Below, one piece after another: positions 18,527 through 27,615 of a stretch of DNA of 64,000 nt; the stretch's first letter is position 1; each line of letters begins with the position of its first letter. Below the pieces are notes generated by a model. It was given only the letters and a program-made list of their open reading frames with translations. It was not told the origin of the DNA and searched no databases. The stretch is taken from NCBI RefSeq assembly GCF_003581615.1, contig NZ_QXFH01000070.1, positions 248,001 to 312,000 on the forward strand. The letters are read 5' to 3'. The position numbers and the translations under genes are program-made. This stretch comes from Flagellimonas lutimaris. GTDB taxonomy: Bacteria > Bacteroidota > Bacteroidia > Flavobacteriales > Flavobacteriaceae.

Positions 18527-19969
18527 TTAAAAGTTACAACTCTCTATCTCGGTTACACGTAAAGTGTTCACCATACCTTTTTCTTTGATCGGCATTGCTG
18601 CCAAGCTGACAAGCATATCACCAACTTCCAAAAATCCTTTTTTACAGGCTATTTGGTTCACATCTTCAATGGTCTGGTCTGTAGACACAAATTTATCGTA
18701 GTAAAATGCTTTTACCCCCCACAAAAGATTCAACTGAGTTAATATTCTTTTGTTGGATGTAAATACAAGAATGTGCGCAGCAGGTCTCCAGGCGGAAATC
18801 TGAAATGCAGTATAGCCACTATTTGTCAATGTGGAAATAGCCCTTGCTTTAATTTCGTTGGCCATTAATGCCGCATGGTAACAGACTGATTTGGTGATGT
18901 ATCTTTTTGTTCTGATGTGCGGGGGTGTCTGTGGCACTTGAATCAAGCTGGAACCTTCGACACTGGATACGATGCTGGACATTTTCTCTATAACCTGAAC
19001 AGGATAATTACCTACCGATGTTTCTCCAGAGAGCATTACTGCATCTGCACCATCCATCACGGAGTTGGCCACATCGTTTACTTCTGCACGAGTTGGGGTT
19101 AAACTGGTAATCATGGTTTCCATCATTTGGGTAGCAATGATTACCGGTATTCTACCTTTTTTGGCACTGAGCACCAATTTTTTCTGAATCAATGGAACCT
19201 CTTGTGCTGGAACCTCTACACCCAAATCTCCACGGGCCACCATAAGTCCATCGGAAGCCTTTACAATCTCCTCAATGTTTTCAAGTGCTTCTGGCTTTTC
19301 TATTTTAGAAATAACCGGAATTTTGTATTCGGTATGTTCCTTGATCAAATTATGAAGGTCATACAAGTCTTGTGCATGGCGCACAAAAGACAAAGCTATC
19401 CAATCAACATTTTGCCCTATCGCAAAAATGGCATCCTTAATGTCCTTTTCGGTAAGGGCCGGCAAAGAAATATCTGTATTGGGCAGATTTACCCCTTTTT
19501 TCGATTTCAACGGACCTCCTTGTATAACTGTGGCCACTACTTCATCTTCTCCATTGGTGGATTTTACTTCAAAAATAAGTTTACCATCGTCCAATAGTAT
19601 ACGCTCTCCTGCTTTTACATCCTTAGGAAAGGTTTGGTAGTTCATGTATACCCTCTCCGCAGTTCCTTCGAAAGGTTCTCCCGTAACAAATGTAACCTCA
19701 TCACCTGGAGCAACGATGGCTTCTCCGCCCATTACCCCTACTCTTAGTTTAGGCCCTTGAAGGTCGGCAAGTATGGCGGTGTTGATATCCAACTCCTCAT
19801 TGAGTTCCCTTATCATCTTGATTCGCTCCGTGACATCCTCATAGGCAGCGTGGGAAAAGTTTATTCTAAAAACATCCACTCCCGCCAAGATCATTTCCTT
19901 TAGGACTTCCTTTTTACTGGTAGCCGGACCCAGGGTTGCTACAATTTTAGTCTTCTTTCTAGTTGGCAT
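18527..19969 (-). CDS. pyk: Pyruvate kinase
   Basis: This 480-residue protein catalyses the last step of glycolysis, phosphoenolpyruvate plus ADP to pyruvate plus ATP. The N-terminal KTKIVATLGPATSKKE, the active-site segments VISKIEKPEALENI and MVARGDLGVEVP, and IIATQMMETMI are present. A B domain interrupts the barrel at about 70-170, and the C-terminal allosteric domain is complete. Its start is 2 bp after the IPExxxVDY-family gene, so the two are cotranscribed, an arrangement I recall from other flavobacteria. A terminator follows at 18471-18504. Confidence 0.97.
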   Translation of the reverse strand: MPTRKKTKIVATLGPATSKKEVLKEMILAGVDVFRINFSHAAYEDVTERIKMIRELNEELDINTAILADLQGPKLRVGVMGGEAIVAPGDEVTFVTGEPFEGTAERVYMNYQTFPKDVKAGERILLDDGKLIFEVKSTNGEDEVVATVIQGGPLKSKKGVNLPNTDISLPALTEKDIKDAIFAIGQNVDWIALSFVRHAQDLYDLHNLIKEHTEYKIPVISKIEKPEALENIEEIVKASDGLMVARGDLGVEVPAQEVPLIQKKLVLSAKKGRIPVIIATQMMETMITSLTPTRAEVNDVANSVMDGADAVMLSGETSVGNYPVQVIEKMSSIVSSVEGSSLIQVPQTPPHIRTKRYITKSVCYHAALMANEIKARAISTLTNSGYTAFQISAWRPAAHILVFTSNKRILTQLNLLWGVKAFYYDKFVSTDQTIEDVNQIACKKGFLEVGDMLVSLAAMPIKEKGMVNTLRVTEIESCNF

Positions 19970-19971
19970 TG

Positions 19972-20442
19972 TTAAAAGATTAAATTTCTTTTTGATTTTA
20001 GGTTTTGTGTGTCCAATGGATATGCTGTTATCACTTTGGAAATCTGATTGATGGCTTTAATTTTTTGAGAAAATATAGCATCGTCCGCTGCATCAACTTT
20101 CAAAAAATAATCCACTTCTTTTCGTTCTTTCAATAAATGATCAGTTCTTATGGAAATGTTATTTCCAAATAACCCGACCGATGGTGTCTCCTCCTCAACT
20201 TCACATTTGTTCGAAATCAGCGTCCAGTACACATCATTTATCTCATCATCCCAATCGAACACGGAGAAAGACTTGTTTTTATCTAGATGAAGGTCTTTTT
20301 TCATCCGTTTTAAATATAGTCCACAACCGGAATTTATGGCATAAGTGATGGCATAATCTTCCAAATTGCTGTGAATGGCGATGAGAGAAAAACAATCATC
20401 ATATAAGTCTGCCGATATCTTGTGTGTTGTTAACATGCCCAT
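19972..20442 (-). CDS. IPExxxVDY-family protein
   Basis: This 156-residue cytoplasmic protein belongs to the small Bacteroidota family named after an IPExxxVDY motif; here the corresponding site reads LKERKEVDYFLKV near residue 110. No enzymatic function is known for the family. The gene lies between rnc and pyk on the same strand and its stop codon is 2 bp from the pyk start, so it is probably translated from the same mRNA. The ATG at 20442 gives the normal N-terminus (KISADLYDDCFSLIAIHS). There are no membrane helices. Confidence 0.8.
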   Translation of the reverse strand: MGMLTTHKISADLYDDCFSLIAIHSNLEDYAITYAINSGCGLYLKRMKKDLHLDKNKSFSVFDWDDEINDVYWTLISNKCEVEEETPSVGLFGNNISIRTDHLLKERKEVDYFLKVDAADDAIFSQKIKAINQISKVITAYPLDTQNLKSKRNLIF

Positions 20443-20547
20443 AACACGAACGGTAAATATAGGCTTAATCCTAATGAATGCCTAGTTAATACAAAACAAT
20501 ACACTTATAAAACAAGCGAAAACGTTTGAGTTTACCGTTATTTAAAG

Positions 20548-21285
20548 TTACTGATTTTCTATCTTGCTCTGTAGTGCAAAATAGGCTCGTTTGGATGCTT
20601 TTTCCTCGGCTTTTTTCTTGGACGTGGCCCTCGCTTTTGCCAACATTCTATCTCCAATGGTTAGTTTTACAGCAAAGTGCTTAAGCTCATCATTCCCAGT
20701 GTCCTCATACACGTGGTAATTGAAAGGTTTTTTTTCTTTTTGGCACCACTCGATTACCAAACTTTTATAACTGATGACCTTGCCCTCGAGCTGTTCAATA
20801 TCCACATAGGGCTCAATTACTCTTTCATCAATAAATTTTTCGCAATAATTATAACCTCTATCCAAATATATAGCTCCAACAAGTGCTTCAAAAACATTTC
20901 CATGTATGTTTTCTCCAAAATGTGATTTAGGAATCCTACTCTCCACATATTTCAATAATCCCAAGTCCTTCCCTAATTCGTTAAGATGCTTTCTGCTCAC
21001 CACCTTGGAGCGCATTTTGGTTAGATAGCCTTCATCTCCTTCTGGAACTTCGTTGTACAAATGTTTTGAAATAATGGTTCCGAGCATGGAGTCACCCAAA
21101 AATTCCAAACGTTCGTAGTTAACGGGATTGCCTTTTTCATCCTTTTTGTTCATGGATCTATGGAGGAACGCTGTTTTGTAGATTTCCAAGTTCTTGGGCT
21201 TAAACCCGAGAATTCTTTTCATTCCCAAAAAAAAATCCCCATCCGTGCTCGGATGGGAATTGAATATTTTGGGAGTAAGTTTCAT
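20548..21285 (-). CDS. rnc: Ribonuclease III
   Basis: This 245-residue endonuclease cleaves double-stranded RNA, including the rRNA precursor. The signature YERLEFLGDSMLG (Glu/Asp catalytic residues) and the second acidic cluster VFEALVGAIYLDRG are visible. A double-stranded RNA-binding domain occupies about residues 170-240, ending in KKKAEEKASKRAYFAL. The start at 21285 is 9 bp after the fabF stop codon, so rnc is in the acpP-fabF-rnc operon seen in many bacteria. Confidence 0.97.
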   Translation of the reverse strand: MKLTPKIFNSHPSTDGDFFLGMKRILGFKPKNLEIYKTAFLHRSMNKKDEKGNPVNYERLEFLGDSMLGTIISKHLYNEVPEGDEGYLTKMRSKVVSRKHLNELGKDLGLLKYVESRIPKSHFGENIHGNVFEALVGAIYLDRGYNYCEKFIDERVIEPYVDIEQLEGKVISYKSLVIEWCQKEKKPFNYHVYEDTGNDELKHFAVKLTIGDRMLAKARATSKKKAEEKASKRAYFALQSKIENQ

Positions 21286-21294
21286 GTTACAAAA

Positions 21295-22545
21295 CTACCC
21301 TAATTTTTTGAATAACACACAAGCATTGTGTCCTCCAAAGCCAAACGTATTGCTCATGGCAACCTTTACCTCTCGCTCTTGTGCCTTGTTCAAGGTCAAG
21401 TTTAGCGATGGGTCTATTTGCTCATCCACAACACTATGGTTTATGGTGGGAGGCACTAAATTATGTTCCATAGCCAGAATAGATGCAATGGCCTCAATGG
21501 CTCCAGCTGCTCCCAATAAGTGTCCGGTCATGGACTTGGTGGAGTTGATGCTGATATTTTTGGCGTGGTCACCGAATACTTTAGTAATGGCTTTTAACTC
21601 AGCAACATCTCCAAGCGGGGTAGATGTTCCGTGCGTATTTATAGCATCTACGTCTTCCGGTTTTAGTCCAGCATTCTCTAAGCAGTTTTCCATAACTTTG
21701 ACAACCCCTATACCCTCAGGATGCGGTGCGGTCATATGGTAAGCATCACTGGATAGTCCACCACCTAAAACTTCTGCATATATCTTGGCGCCTCGGGCCT
21801 TGGCATGCTCATACTCTTCAAGTATAAGTGCTCCTCCACCTTCTCCCAAGACAAATCCGTCTCTTGTGGCATCGAATGGTCTGGAAGCGGTTTCCGGGCT
21901 TTCATTTCTTGTGGAAAGTGCGTGCATGGCATTAAATCCGCCCATACCTGCCATAGTTACCGCAGCTTCACTACCTCCGGTTACTATGACATCGCAATGT
22001 CCCAACCTAATATAGTTGAGGGCATCAATCATAGCATTGGCCGAAGAGGCACATGCAGAAACCGTAGTATAGTTTGGTCCCATAAATCCATGTTTAATGG
22101 AAATGTTACCTGGTGCTATATCGGCAATCATTTTGGGAATAAAGAATGGATTAAAACGTGGTGTACCATCACCATTGGCGTAATTGATCACCTCATTTTG
22201 AAAAGTTTCCAATCCGCCTATTCCTGCACCCCATATAACACCTACCTTAAACTTGTCCACAACCTCCAGGTCGATTCCAGAATCTGCTATGGCTTCATCT
22301 GAAGACACCAAGGCATATTGGGCAAACCTGTCCAGTTTTCTGGCTTCCTTACGATCAAAAAAATCGGCAGGATCGTACCCTTTAAGCTCGCAAGCAAACT
22401 TTGTTTTAAATTTTTCGGTATCGAAATAAGTAATGGGGGCAGAACCGCTCTTACCGGTCCGTAGTCCTTCCCAATAAGCTTCCAAATTGTTACCTATGGG
22501 TGTTAACGCTCCCATTCCGGTAACCACAACTCGCTTTAACTGCAT
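21295..22545 (-). CDS. fabF: Beta-ketoacyl-ACP synthase II
   Basis: This 416-residue condensing enzyme extends fatty acyl chains with malonyl-ACP. The Cys-His-His triad is visible in TTVSACASS, INTHGTSTPLGD and TGHLLGAAGAIEA. The N-terminal RVVVTGMGALTPIG is typical. It follows acpP on the same strand after a 100-bp gap that contains a hairpin with a T run, so part of its expression may come from acpP read-through. rnc follows 9 bp later. Confidence 0.98.
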   Translation of the reverse strand: MQLKRVVVTGMGALTPIGNNLEAYWEGLRTGKSGSAPITYFDTEKFKTKFACELKGYDPADFFDRKEARKLDRFAQYALVSSDEAIADSGIDLEVVDKFKVGVIWGAGIGGLETFQNEVINYANGDGTPRFNPFFIPKMIADIAPGNISIKHGFMGPNYTTVSACASSANAMIDALNYIRLGHCDVIVTGGSEAAVTMAGMGGFNAMHALSTRNESPETASRPFDATRDGFVLGEGGGALILEEYEHAKARGAKIYAEVLGGGLSSDAYHMTAPHPEGIGVVKVMENCLENAGLKPEDVDAINTHGTSTPLGDVAELKAITKVFGDHAKNISINSTKSMTGHLLGAAGAIEAIASILAMEHNLVPPTINHSVVDEQIDPSLNLTLNKAQEREVKVAMSNTFGFGGHNACVLFKKLG

Positions 22546-22583
22546 TGAACTATTTTTTACCCTTTAGACGTAAATTATAAAAA

Positions 22584-22619
22584 AAATTATCCATGTGATC
22601 ATAACCACATGGATAATTT
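22584..22619 (-). terminator. Hairpin terminator between acpP and fabF
   Basis: A 14-bp perfect stem (22606-22619 with 22584-22597) and 8-nt loop, followed leftward by seven or more T residues, lies in the 100-bp acpP-fabF gap. It would let acpP be transcribed in excess over fabF, with partial read-through. Confidence 0.8.
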
Positions 22620-22645
22620 ATAATCTTTAGCGATATATCATATAA

Positions 22646-22879
22646 TTACTTAGCTTCTTCTATATAGCTAATTGCTTGACCTACAGTGGCAATGTTCTCT
22701 GCTTGGTCATCTGGTATTTGAATATCAAATTCTTTCTCAAACTCCATGATAAGTTCAACAGTGTCCAAGGAATCCGCTCCTAAGTCGTTGGTAAAGCTAG
22801 CTTCCGCTACAACTTCATTTTCATCTACACCCAGTTTATCAACGATGATAGCCTTTACTCTTGATGCAATGTCTGACAT
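22646..22879 (-). CDS. acpP: Acyl carrier protein
   Basis: This 77-residue acidic four-helix protein carries growing fatty acids. The phosphopantetheine attachment site is Ser37 in [11 protein letters not shown]. Length and composition are those of housekeeping ACP. It is the first gene of a leftward acpP-fabF-rnc group. It is divergent from purN across a 162-bp region that should contain both promoters, with a possible downstream promoter box at 22913-22920. Confidence 0.98.
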   Translation of the reverse strand: MSDIASRVKAIIVDKLGVDENEVVAEASFTNDLGADSLDTVELIMEFEKEFDIQIPDDQAENIATVGQAISYIEEAK

Positions 22880-22912
22880 AATTATTGTGGTTTTAAAAAT
22901 TTAAATCGTTGG

Positions 22913-22920
22913 CAAAAATA
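22913..22920 (-). promoter_or_regulatory. Possible promoter box upstream of acpP
   Basis: On the minus strand this reads TATTTTTG, matching TAnnTTTG, 34 bp before the acpP start. No clear TTG partner is seen at the expected distance, so the call is tentative. Confidence 0.3.
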
Positions 22921-23041
22921 TAAAACTTTGGATTAAATACACTATTTGTCGATAAAATGTGCTCCAAATTAAGGATCTTAAAGTGTTGTACATTATTTTA
23001 GCCGACGTAATTTAATCCAAAATCACATGAATTCCTAACGA

Positions 23042-23605
23042 ATGAAACGAATTGTCATCTTTGCATCAGGTAGTGGGTCAAATGCAGAAAATATTATTTC
23101 CTTTTTTCATGAAAAACCAGAGGTGACAGTGGCTGCGGTGCTTACCAACAAGAACTCGGCAAAGGTCTTGGAGCGTTGCGACCGTCTTGGAGTGCCTGCT
23201 TTCTACTTTAATAAGCCTGCATTTAAAGATTCTGATACGGTCGTAAATTTTTTACAAGGACTTAACACGGATTTAATTGTGCTTGCTGGTTTTCTTTGGA
23301 AGATTCCATCCAACCTTATTGATGCTTTCCCGAATAAAATTATCAATATTCACCCAGCGTTGCTACCTAAATATGGTGGAAAAGGTATGTATGGAGACAA
23401 GGTGCATCAAGCTGTAAAGGACAATAAAGAGACTGAAACCGGTATTACGATTCATTATGTAAACGAAAATTATGATGAGGGTGCCATCATTTTTCAAGCA
23501 AAAACAAATGTAATTCCTTCAGACGATGCAAATTCCATTGCCCAAAAAGTACATCAACTGGAATACGAACATTTTCCTCGGGTAATCGAAAAACTCTTAT
23601 CCTAA
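23042..23605 (+). CDS. purN: Phosphoribosylglycinamide formyltransferase
   Basis: This 187-residue enzyme transfers a formyl group from 10-formyl-tetrahydrofolate to GAR, the third step of purine synthesis. Visible features are the N-terminal phosphate loop FASGSGSNAENI, the catalytic region NIHPALLPKYGG (Asn and His), and ETGITIHYVNENYDEG with the catalytic Asp. The next start codon follows its stop codon directly, so it is coupled to the RNase H gene. purF lies further downstream, making this a partly purine-related cluster. Confidence 0.97.
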   Translation: MKRIVIFASGSGSNAENIISFFHEKPEVTVAAVLTNKNSAKVLERCDRLGVPAFYFNKPAFKDSDTVVNFLQGLNTDLIVLAGFLWKIPSNLIDAFPNKIINIHPALLPKYGGKGMYGDKVHQAVKDNKETETGITIHYVNENYDEGAIIFQAKTNVIPSDDANSIAQKVHQLEYEHFPRVIEKLLS

Positions 23606-24241
23606 ATGGCGAAGAAAAAGAAGTTTTATGTAGTCTGGAAAGGAAAACATCCCGGTATTTTTGAATCTTGGGCCGATTGCAAAGCACAAATTGATGGGGT
23701 CCAAGGAGCACAGTACAAATCCTTCTCCACCTTTGCGGAGGCCAAAAAAGCCTTCAATGGCAATTATTTGGAGTATAAAGGCAAATCCAAGAGCAAAACA
23801 GATCTCACCCCTGAGGAATTATTAAAAATTGGCGACCCCAATTACAATTCTATTGCCGTAGATGCTGCATCCAGTGGCAACCCTGGAAAAATGGAGTACC
23901 GTGGAGTAGATACAAAAACCAAGCGAGTTCTTTTCCACCAAGGTCCTTTTGAACAGGGAACCAATAATGTTGGCGAGTTTTTAGCGCTGGTCCACGGTCT
24001 TGCTTTCTTAAAGCAACAAAAGAGTGAACGTATCCTTTATTCAGATTCCAGAATCGCCATTGGGTGGGTACGCAAGAAAAAGTGTGGCACCAAATTGAAC
24101 AAAACAGCCAAAAATGCCCAGCTTTTTGAACTGATAGAACGGGCCGAGGAATGGCTGAAAAAAAATAGGTTCAACACTCCAATCGTGAAGTGGGAGACCA
24201 AAGCCTGGGGAGAAATTCCTGCGGATTTTGGAAGAAAATAG
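23606..24241 (+). CDS. Viroplasmin/RNase H1-like ribonuclease H
   Basis: This 211-residue protein joins an N-terminal Cauli_VI/viroplasmin RNA-DNA binding module (about 5-50; FYVVWKGKHPGIFESWADC) to an RNase H domain (about 80-205). Acidic residues are seen in AVDAASSGNPG, NNVGEFLALVHGL and LYSDSRIAIGW; the usual first Asp is there. It removes RNA from RNA-DNA hybrids. The ATG directly follows the purN stop (TAAATG), so translation is coupled. This two-domain form is common in Bacteroidota. The 180 bp after it contain no gene that I can see. Confidence 0.92.
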   Translation: MAKKKKFYVVWKGKHPGIFESWADCKAQIDGVQGAQYKSFSTFAEAKKAFNGNYLEYKGKSKSKTDLTPEELLKIGDPNYNSIAVDAASSGNPGKMEYRGVDTKTKRVLFHQGPFEQGTNNVGEFLALVHGLAFLKQQKSERILYSDSRIAIGWVRKKKCGTKLNKTAKNAQLFELIERAEEWLKKNRFNTPIVKWETKAWGEIPADFGRK

Positions 24242-24373
24242 ATGTGAGAAATCAGAAATGTGATGCTAGATGTAAGACTTGGAAAGCATCCTCCTTTTGT
24301 GCAAGCACTCAAGCCCGAAACTTGAGCTTGAACTAGTATTTACTCACTCTTTTTCTTAAAACCTATACTAATG

Positions 24374-24405
24374 ATTCCAATATGGAATATCAAACCGTAT
24401 ATTTG
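24374..24405 (+). promoter_or_regulatory. Candidate promoter and operator of the PfkB kinase gene
   Basis: TATATTTG at 24398-24405 fits the Bacteroidota downstream promoter box TAnnTTTG and lies 16 bp before the ATG. A small palindrome, ATTCCA-ATA-TGGAAT (24374-24388), covers the place of the upstream box and could be an operator. Confidence 0.4.
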
Positions 24406-24421
24406 CAGCAAAAATTAGGGA

Positions 24422-25348
24422 ATGGGCAAATTACTGATCGTGGGAACCATGGCCTTTGATGCCATTGAAACACCGTTCGGGAAAACAGGAAGAATTTTGG
24501 GTGGCGCTGGCACCTTTATCGGCTTGGCAGCTTCACAATTTAAAATAGACTCCGCAATCGTATCTGTGGTGGGGGATGACTTCCCTCAATCTTACATGGA
24601 TATTTTAAAAAATAAGGACATTGACCTTTCCGGGGTTGAAGTAGTAAAAGGTGGTAAAACCTTCTTTTGGGAAGGAAAATATCACAACGACCTTAATTCA
24701 AGAGATACCTTGGCCACCGAACTAAACACTTTGGCCGACTTTAATCCAGTGGTGCCCAATGATTATACCGGTGCTGATATCGTAATGTTGGGTAATCTTC
24801 ACCCAAACATCCAGTTGAGTGTAATTAATCAGATGGAAAAACGACCAAAACTTATAGTTTTGGACACCATGAATTTTTGGATGGACAATACATGGGATGA
24901 GTTGATGGCGGTAATCTCCAAAATCGATGTTATCACCATTAATGATGAAGAGGCAAGACAAATGACCAACGAATATTCCTTGGTAAAAGCTGCTGCGAAG
25001 ATCCAGGAAATGGGACCTAAATATGTAGTTATTAAAAAAGGGGAGCACGGCGCCCTCTTGTTCCATAAAGACAATATTTTCTTTGCCCCTGCTCTTCCTT
25101 TGGAAGAAGTTTTTGACCCAACCGGTGCGGGAGATACTTTTGCAGGTGGTTTTTCAGGATATTTGACCGAAGCAGGCAACATATCTTTTGAAAGTATGAA
25201 GAACGCCATTATTCACGGCTCCAATTTGGCATCGTTCTGTGTGGAACGCTTTGGAACCGAACGGATGGTAGATTTAGAAAAGAGCGAGGTCGATGCCCGC
25301 TTGGTACAGTTTAAAGAACTGACGCAGTTCAATATTGAATTAACGTAA
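24422..25348 (+). CDS. PfkB-family carbohydrate or nucleoside kinase
   Basis: This 308-residue ribokinase-fold protein shows the family signature PTGAGDTFAGGFSGYL near residue 237, with the catalytic Asp in GAGD, and the N-terminal Gly-rich ILGGAGTFIGLAAS. The substrate cannot be read from the sequence; adenosine, ribose or another sugar are possible. It lies between purN/RNase H and purF on the same strand with its own candidate promoter, and a short terminator follows. The association with purF suggests a nucleoside or ribose role, which is an inference. Confidence 0.9.
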   Translation: MGKLLIVGTMAFDAIETPFGKTGRILGGAGTFIGLAASQFKIDSAIVSVVGDDFPQSYMDILKNKDIDLSGVEVVKGGKTFFWEGKYHNDLNSRDTLATELNTLADFNPVVPNDYTGADIVMLGNLHPNIQLSVINQMEKRPKLIVLDTMNFWMDNTWDELMAVISKIDVITINDEEARQMTNEYSLVKAAAKIQEMGPKYVVIKKGEHGALLFHKDNIFFAPALPLEEVFDPTGAGDTFAGGFSGYLTEAGNISFESMKNAIIHGSNLASFCVERFGTERMVDLEKSEVDARLVQFKELTQFNIELT

Positions 25349-25355
25349 ATGTTTG

Positions 25356-25384
25356 CCCTGAAAATTTCGGGGCTTTTTTATTTG
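25356..25384 (+). terminator. Terminator between the PfkB kinase gene and purF
   Basis: A 9-bp stem, GCCCTGAAA with TTTCGGGGC (one G-T pair), followed by TTTTTT, lies in the 43-bp gap between the two genes and overlaps the purF leader. Confidence 0.7.
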
Positions 25385-25391
25385 ATTTGTT

Positions 25392-27290
25392 ATGAGTGAT
25401 CCCATTAAGCACGAATGCGGAATATCGTTGATCCGTTTGCTTAAACCCCTGGAGTACTACAAAGAAAAGTACGGTACAGCTTTTTACGGCGTAAATAAGA
25501 TGTACCTAATGATGGAGAAACAGCACAACCGCGGACAAGACGGAGCTGGTTTTGCAAGTATTAAAATGGACATGGAACCCGGTGAACGGTACATGAGCCG
25601 TGTAAGATCGGCCCAACAACAGCCCATTCAGGATATTTTTGCCCAAATAAACAATCGTATCAATACGGCCCTGACCGAGCATCCAGAACATGAAGACGAT
25701 GTAGCCTGGCAAAAAAAGAACATTCCCTATATCGGAGAACTTTTAATGGGACACGTTCGCTATGGCACCTTTGGAAAAAACAGTATCGAGAACGTACACC
25801 CGTTTTTGAGACAGAACAATTGGATGCACCGTAACCTCATTGTTGCGGGGAACTTTAACATGACGAATGTTGATGAGCTTTTCGGGAACTTGGTGGAATT
25901 GGGACAACACCCAAAGGAAAAAGCTGATACTGTAACCGTAATGGAAAAAATCGGTCACTTTTTGGATGATGCCGTTGCCAAGCTCTACAAACAGATCAAA
26001 AAAGAAGGATACACCAAAAGAGAAGCTTCTGCTTTGATTGCAGAACGTTTGAACGTAGCCAAGATTTTGAGAAAAGCCTCAAAAAACTGGGATGGCGGGT
26101 ATGCCATGAGCGGACTTATTGGACACGGTGATGCTTTCGTAATGAGAGACCCAGCGGGAATTCGACCCGCTTATTACTACCAAGATGATGAAGTTGTGGT
26201 GGTTGCATCGGAACGTCCCGTGATTCAAACCGTATTCAACGTTAATTTTGATGATGTAAAAGAGCTAGATCCTGGACATGCCGTAATCATCAAAAAGAGC
26301 GGTTCCATGGCCTTGAAAAAGATTTTGGAGCCAACCGAACGTAAGGCGTGTTCTTTTGAGCGCATCTATTTCTCCCGAGGTAGTGATAAAGAAATCTATC
26401 AGGAAAGAAAAAAATTGGGGAAACTGGTATTTCCTGAAATATTGAAGTCCATCGATAACGATTTGGAGAACACGGTTTTCTCCTATATCCCCAATACGGC
26501 AGAAACTTCCTTTTTTGGAATGGTAAAAGAGGCCCAAAATTACCTTAACAAGAAAAAAGAGGAACAAATTTTGGCCTTAGGTCCGAATATGACAGGAGAA
26601 CAGCTTCATAAAATATTGAGTGTTAGGCCGCGTATAGAAAAAGTAGCCATCAAAGATGCGAAGCTAAGAACCTTTATCACCCAAGATAGTAGTAGAGATG
26701 ATTTGGTGACGCACGTTTATGACATTTCGTACGGTTCTGTAAAGAGCACGGACAACCTTGTTATAATTGATGACAGTATTGTGCGGGGAACGACATTGAA
26801 ACGAAGTATCCTAAAAATATTGGACAGACTTTCTCCGAAAAAGATTGTTGTAGTTTCCTCCGCTCCGCAAATACGTTATCCCGATTGTTATGGAATCGAC
26901 ATGGCCAAGCTGGAAGATTTTGTAGCCTTTAAAGCAGCCAAAGCATTGCACGAGGATCATGGCACAACACATTTGATCAAGGAAATCTATGAAAAGTGCT
27001 TAACGCAGACCGACCCGTCCAATAAGAACGCGGTGAACTACGTGCAAGAATTTTATGCGCCCTTCTCTGCCAAACAGATTTCCAAGAAAATTGGGGAGAT
27101 TTTGAGTCCAGAAGGAATCAAGGCTGAAGTTGAAATTATCTATCAGACTATTGAAGGATTGCACAGCGCCTGTCCTCAAAACTTGGGAGATTGGTATTTT
27201 ACAGGAAATTATCCGACACCAGGAGGAAACAGAATAGTCAATAAAGCTTTTGTCAACTTTTTTGAAGGCAAAAACGAAAGAGCTTATTAA
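25392..27290 (+). CDS. purF: Amidophosphoribosyltransferase (long form)
   Basis: This 632-residue enzyme would make phosphoribosylamine from PRPP and glutamine, the first step of purine synthesis. The N-terminal glutaminase begins at Cys9 (KHECGISL), implying removal of an eight-residue propeptide. RYGTFG, the DPAGIRPAYYY segment and the PRPP-binding motif VIIDDSIVRGTTL are present. It is about 130 residues longer than classical PurF, with insertions in the glutaminase part (about 75-105) and before the PRPP motif. I recall this long form as usual in flavobacteria, but a second, standard PurF elsewhere in the genome cannot be excluded. Confidence 0.88.
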   Translation: MSDPIKHECGISLIRLLKPLEYYKEKYGTAFYGVNKMYLMMEKQHNRGQDGAGFASIKMDMEPGERYMSRVRSAQQQPIQDIFAQINNRINTALTEHPEHEDDVAWQKKNIPYIGELLMGHVRYGTFGKNSIENVHPFLRQNNWMHRNLIVAGNFNMTNVDELFGNLVELGQHPKEKADTVTVMEKIGHFLDDAVAKLYKQIKKEGYTKREASALIAERLNVAKILRKASKNWDGGYAMSGLIGHGDAFVMRDPAGIRPAYYYQDDEVVVVASERPVIQTVFNVNFDDVKELDPGHAVIIKKSGSMALKKILEPTERKACSFERIYFSRGSDKEIYQERKKLGKLVFPEILKSIDNDLENTVFSYIPNTAETSFFGMVKEAQNYLNKKKEEQILALGPNMTGEQLHKILSVRPRIEKVAIKDAKLRTFITQDSSRDDLVTHVYDISYGSVKSTDNLVIIDDSIVRGTTLKRSILKILDRLSPKKIVVVSSAPQIRYPDCYGIDMAKLEDFVAFKAAKALHEDHGTTHLIKEIYEKCLTQTDPSNKNAVNYVQEFYAPFSAKQISKKIGEILSPEGIKAEVEIIYQTIEGLHSACPQNLGDWYFTGNYPTPGGNRIVNKAFVNFFEGKNERAY

Positions 27291-27308
27291 TCAGTTACAT
27301 AGAAAAAG

Positions 27309-27328
27309 AGTGCAAAGCGTGCACTTTA
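27309..27328 (+). terminator. Weak hairpin after purF
   Basis: A 6-bp stem, AGTGCA and TGCACT, with a 5-nt loop and a short TTTA tail lies 19 bp after the purF stop codon. It is short, so termination may be inefficient. Confidence 0.4.
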
Positions 27329-27395
27329 TCGATGAAACTAGCAGTATGGCGGGTTTTTATACAATCAGAAACCCACAATCCTACTTTAGTATCTG

Positions 27396-27470
27396 CCATA
27401 GCATAAGTAGGTTAAGTTCATGGTAAGATTTGGGGCAAAAAAGGTGGAAGCTATTCCACCTTTTTTATTT
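27396..27470 (+). ncRNA. Tandem small RNA gene, copy 1 of 3
   Basis: A conserved 40-nt box (27396-27435, starting CCATAGCATAAGTAGG and ending GATTTGGGG) is followed by a perfect 13-bp hairpin (27437-27449 with 27454-27466, loop GCTA) and a T run, which is a terminator. Six bases upstream of the box is TACTTTAG (27382-27389), a near match to the TAnnTTTG promoter box, so transcription probably starts close to the CCATAG. The RNA would be about 70 nt. No open frame with a start codon fits. Copies 2 and 3 have the same box, a hairpin of the same size and different stem bases. I do not recognise the family. Confidence 0.75.
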
Positions 27471-27577
27471 TACATACTTCTCCAATTTTAAAAAAACACA
27501 CTCATTTACTTGATAAATATCAATCCTAAAGTCCAGTTGTACACTTTAACCAATTAAAGGGGGTTTCATCTAAAAGC

Positions 27578-27610
27578 TTGGGCACAAAAACATAGCTTAG
27601 CTTACATTTG
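27578..27610 (+). promoter_or_regulatory. Candidate promoter of small RNA copy 2
   Basis: TTG at 27578-27580 and TACATTTG at 27603-27610 with a 22-bp spacer match the Bacteroidota promoter. The conserved RNA box begins 6 bp after it. Confidence 0.55.
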
Positions 27611-27615
27611 GAGAA

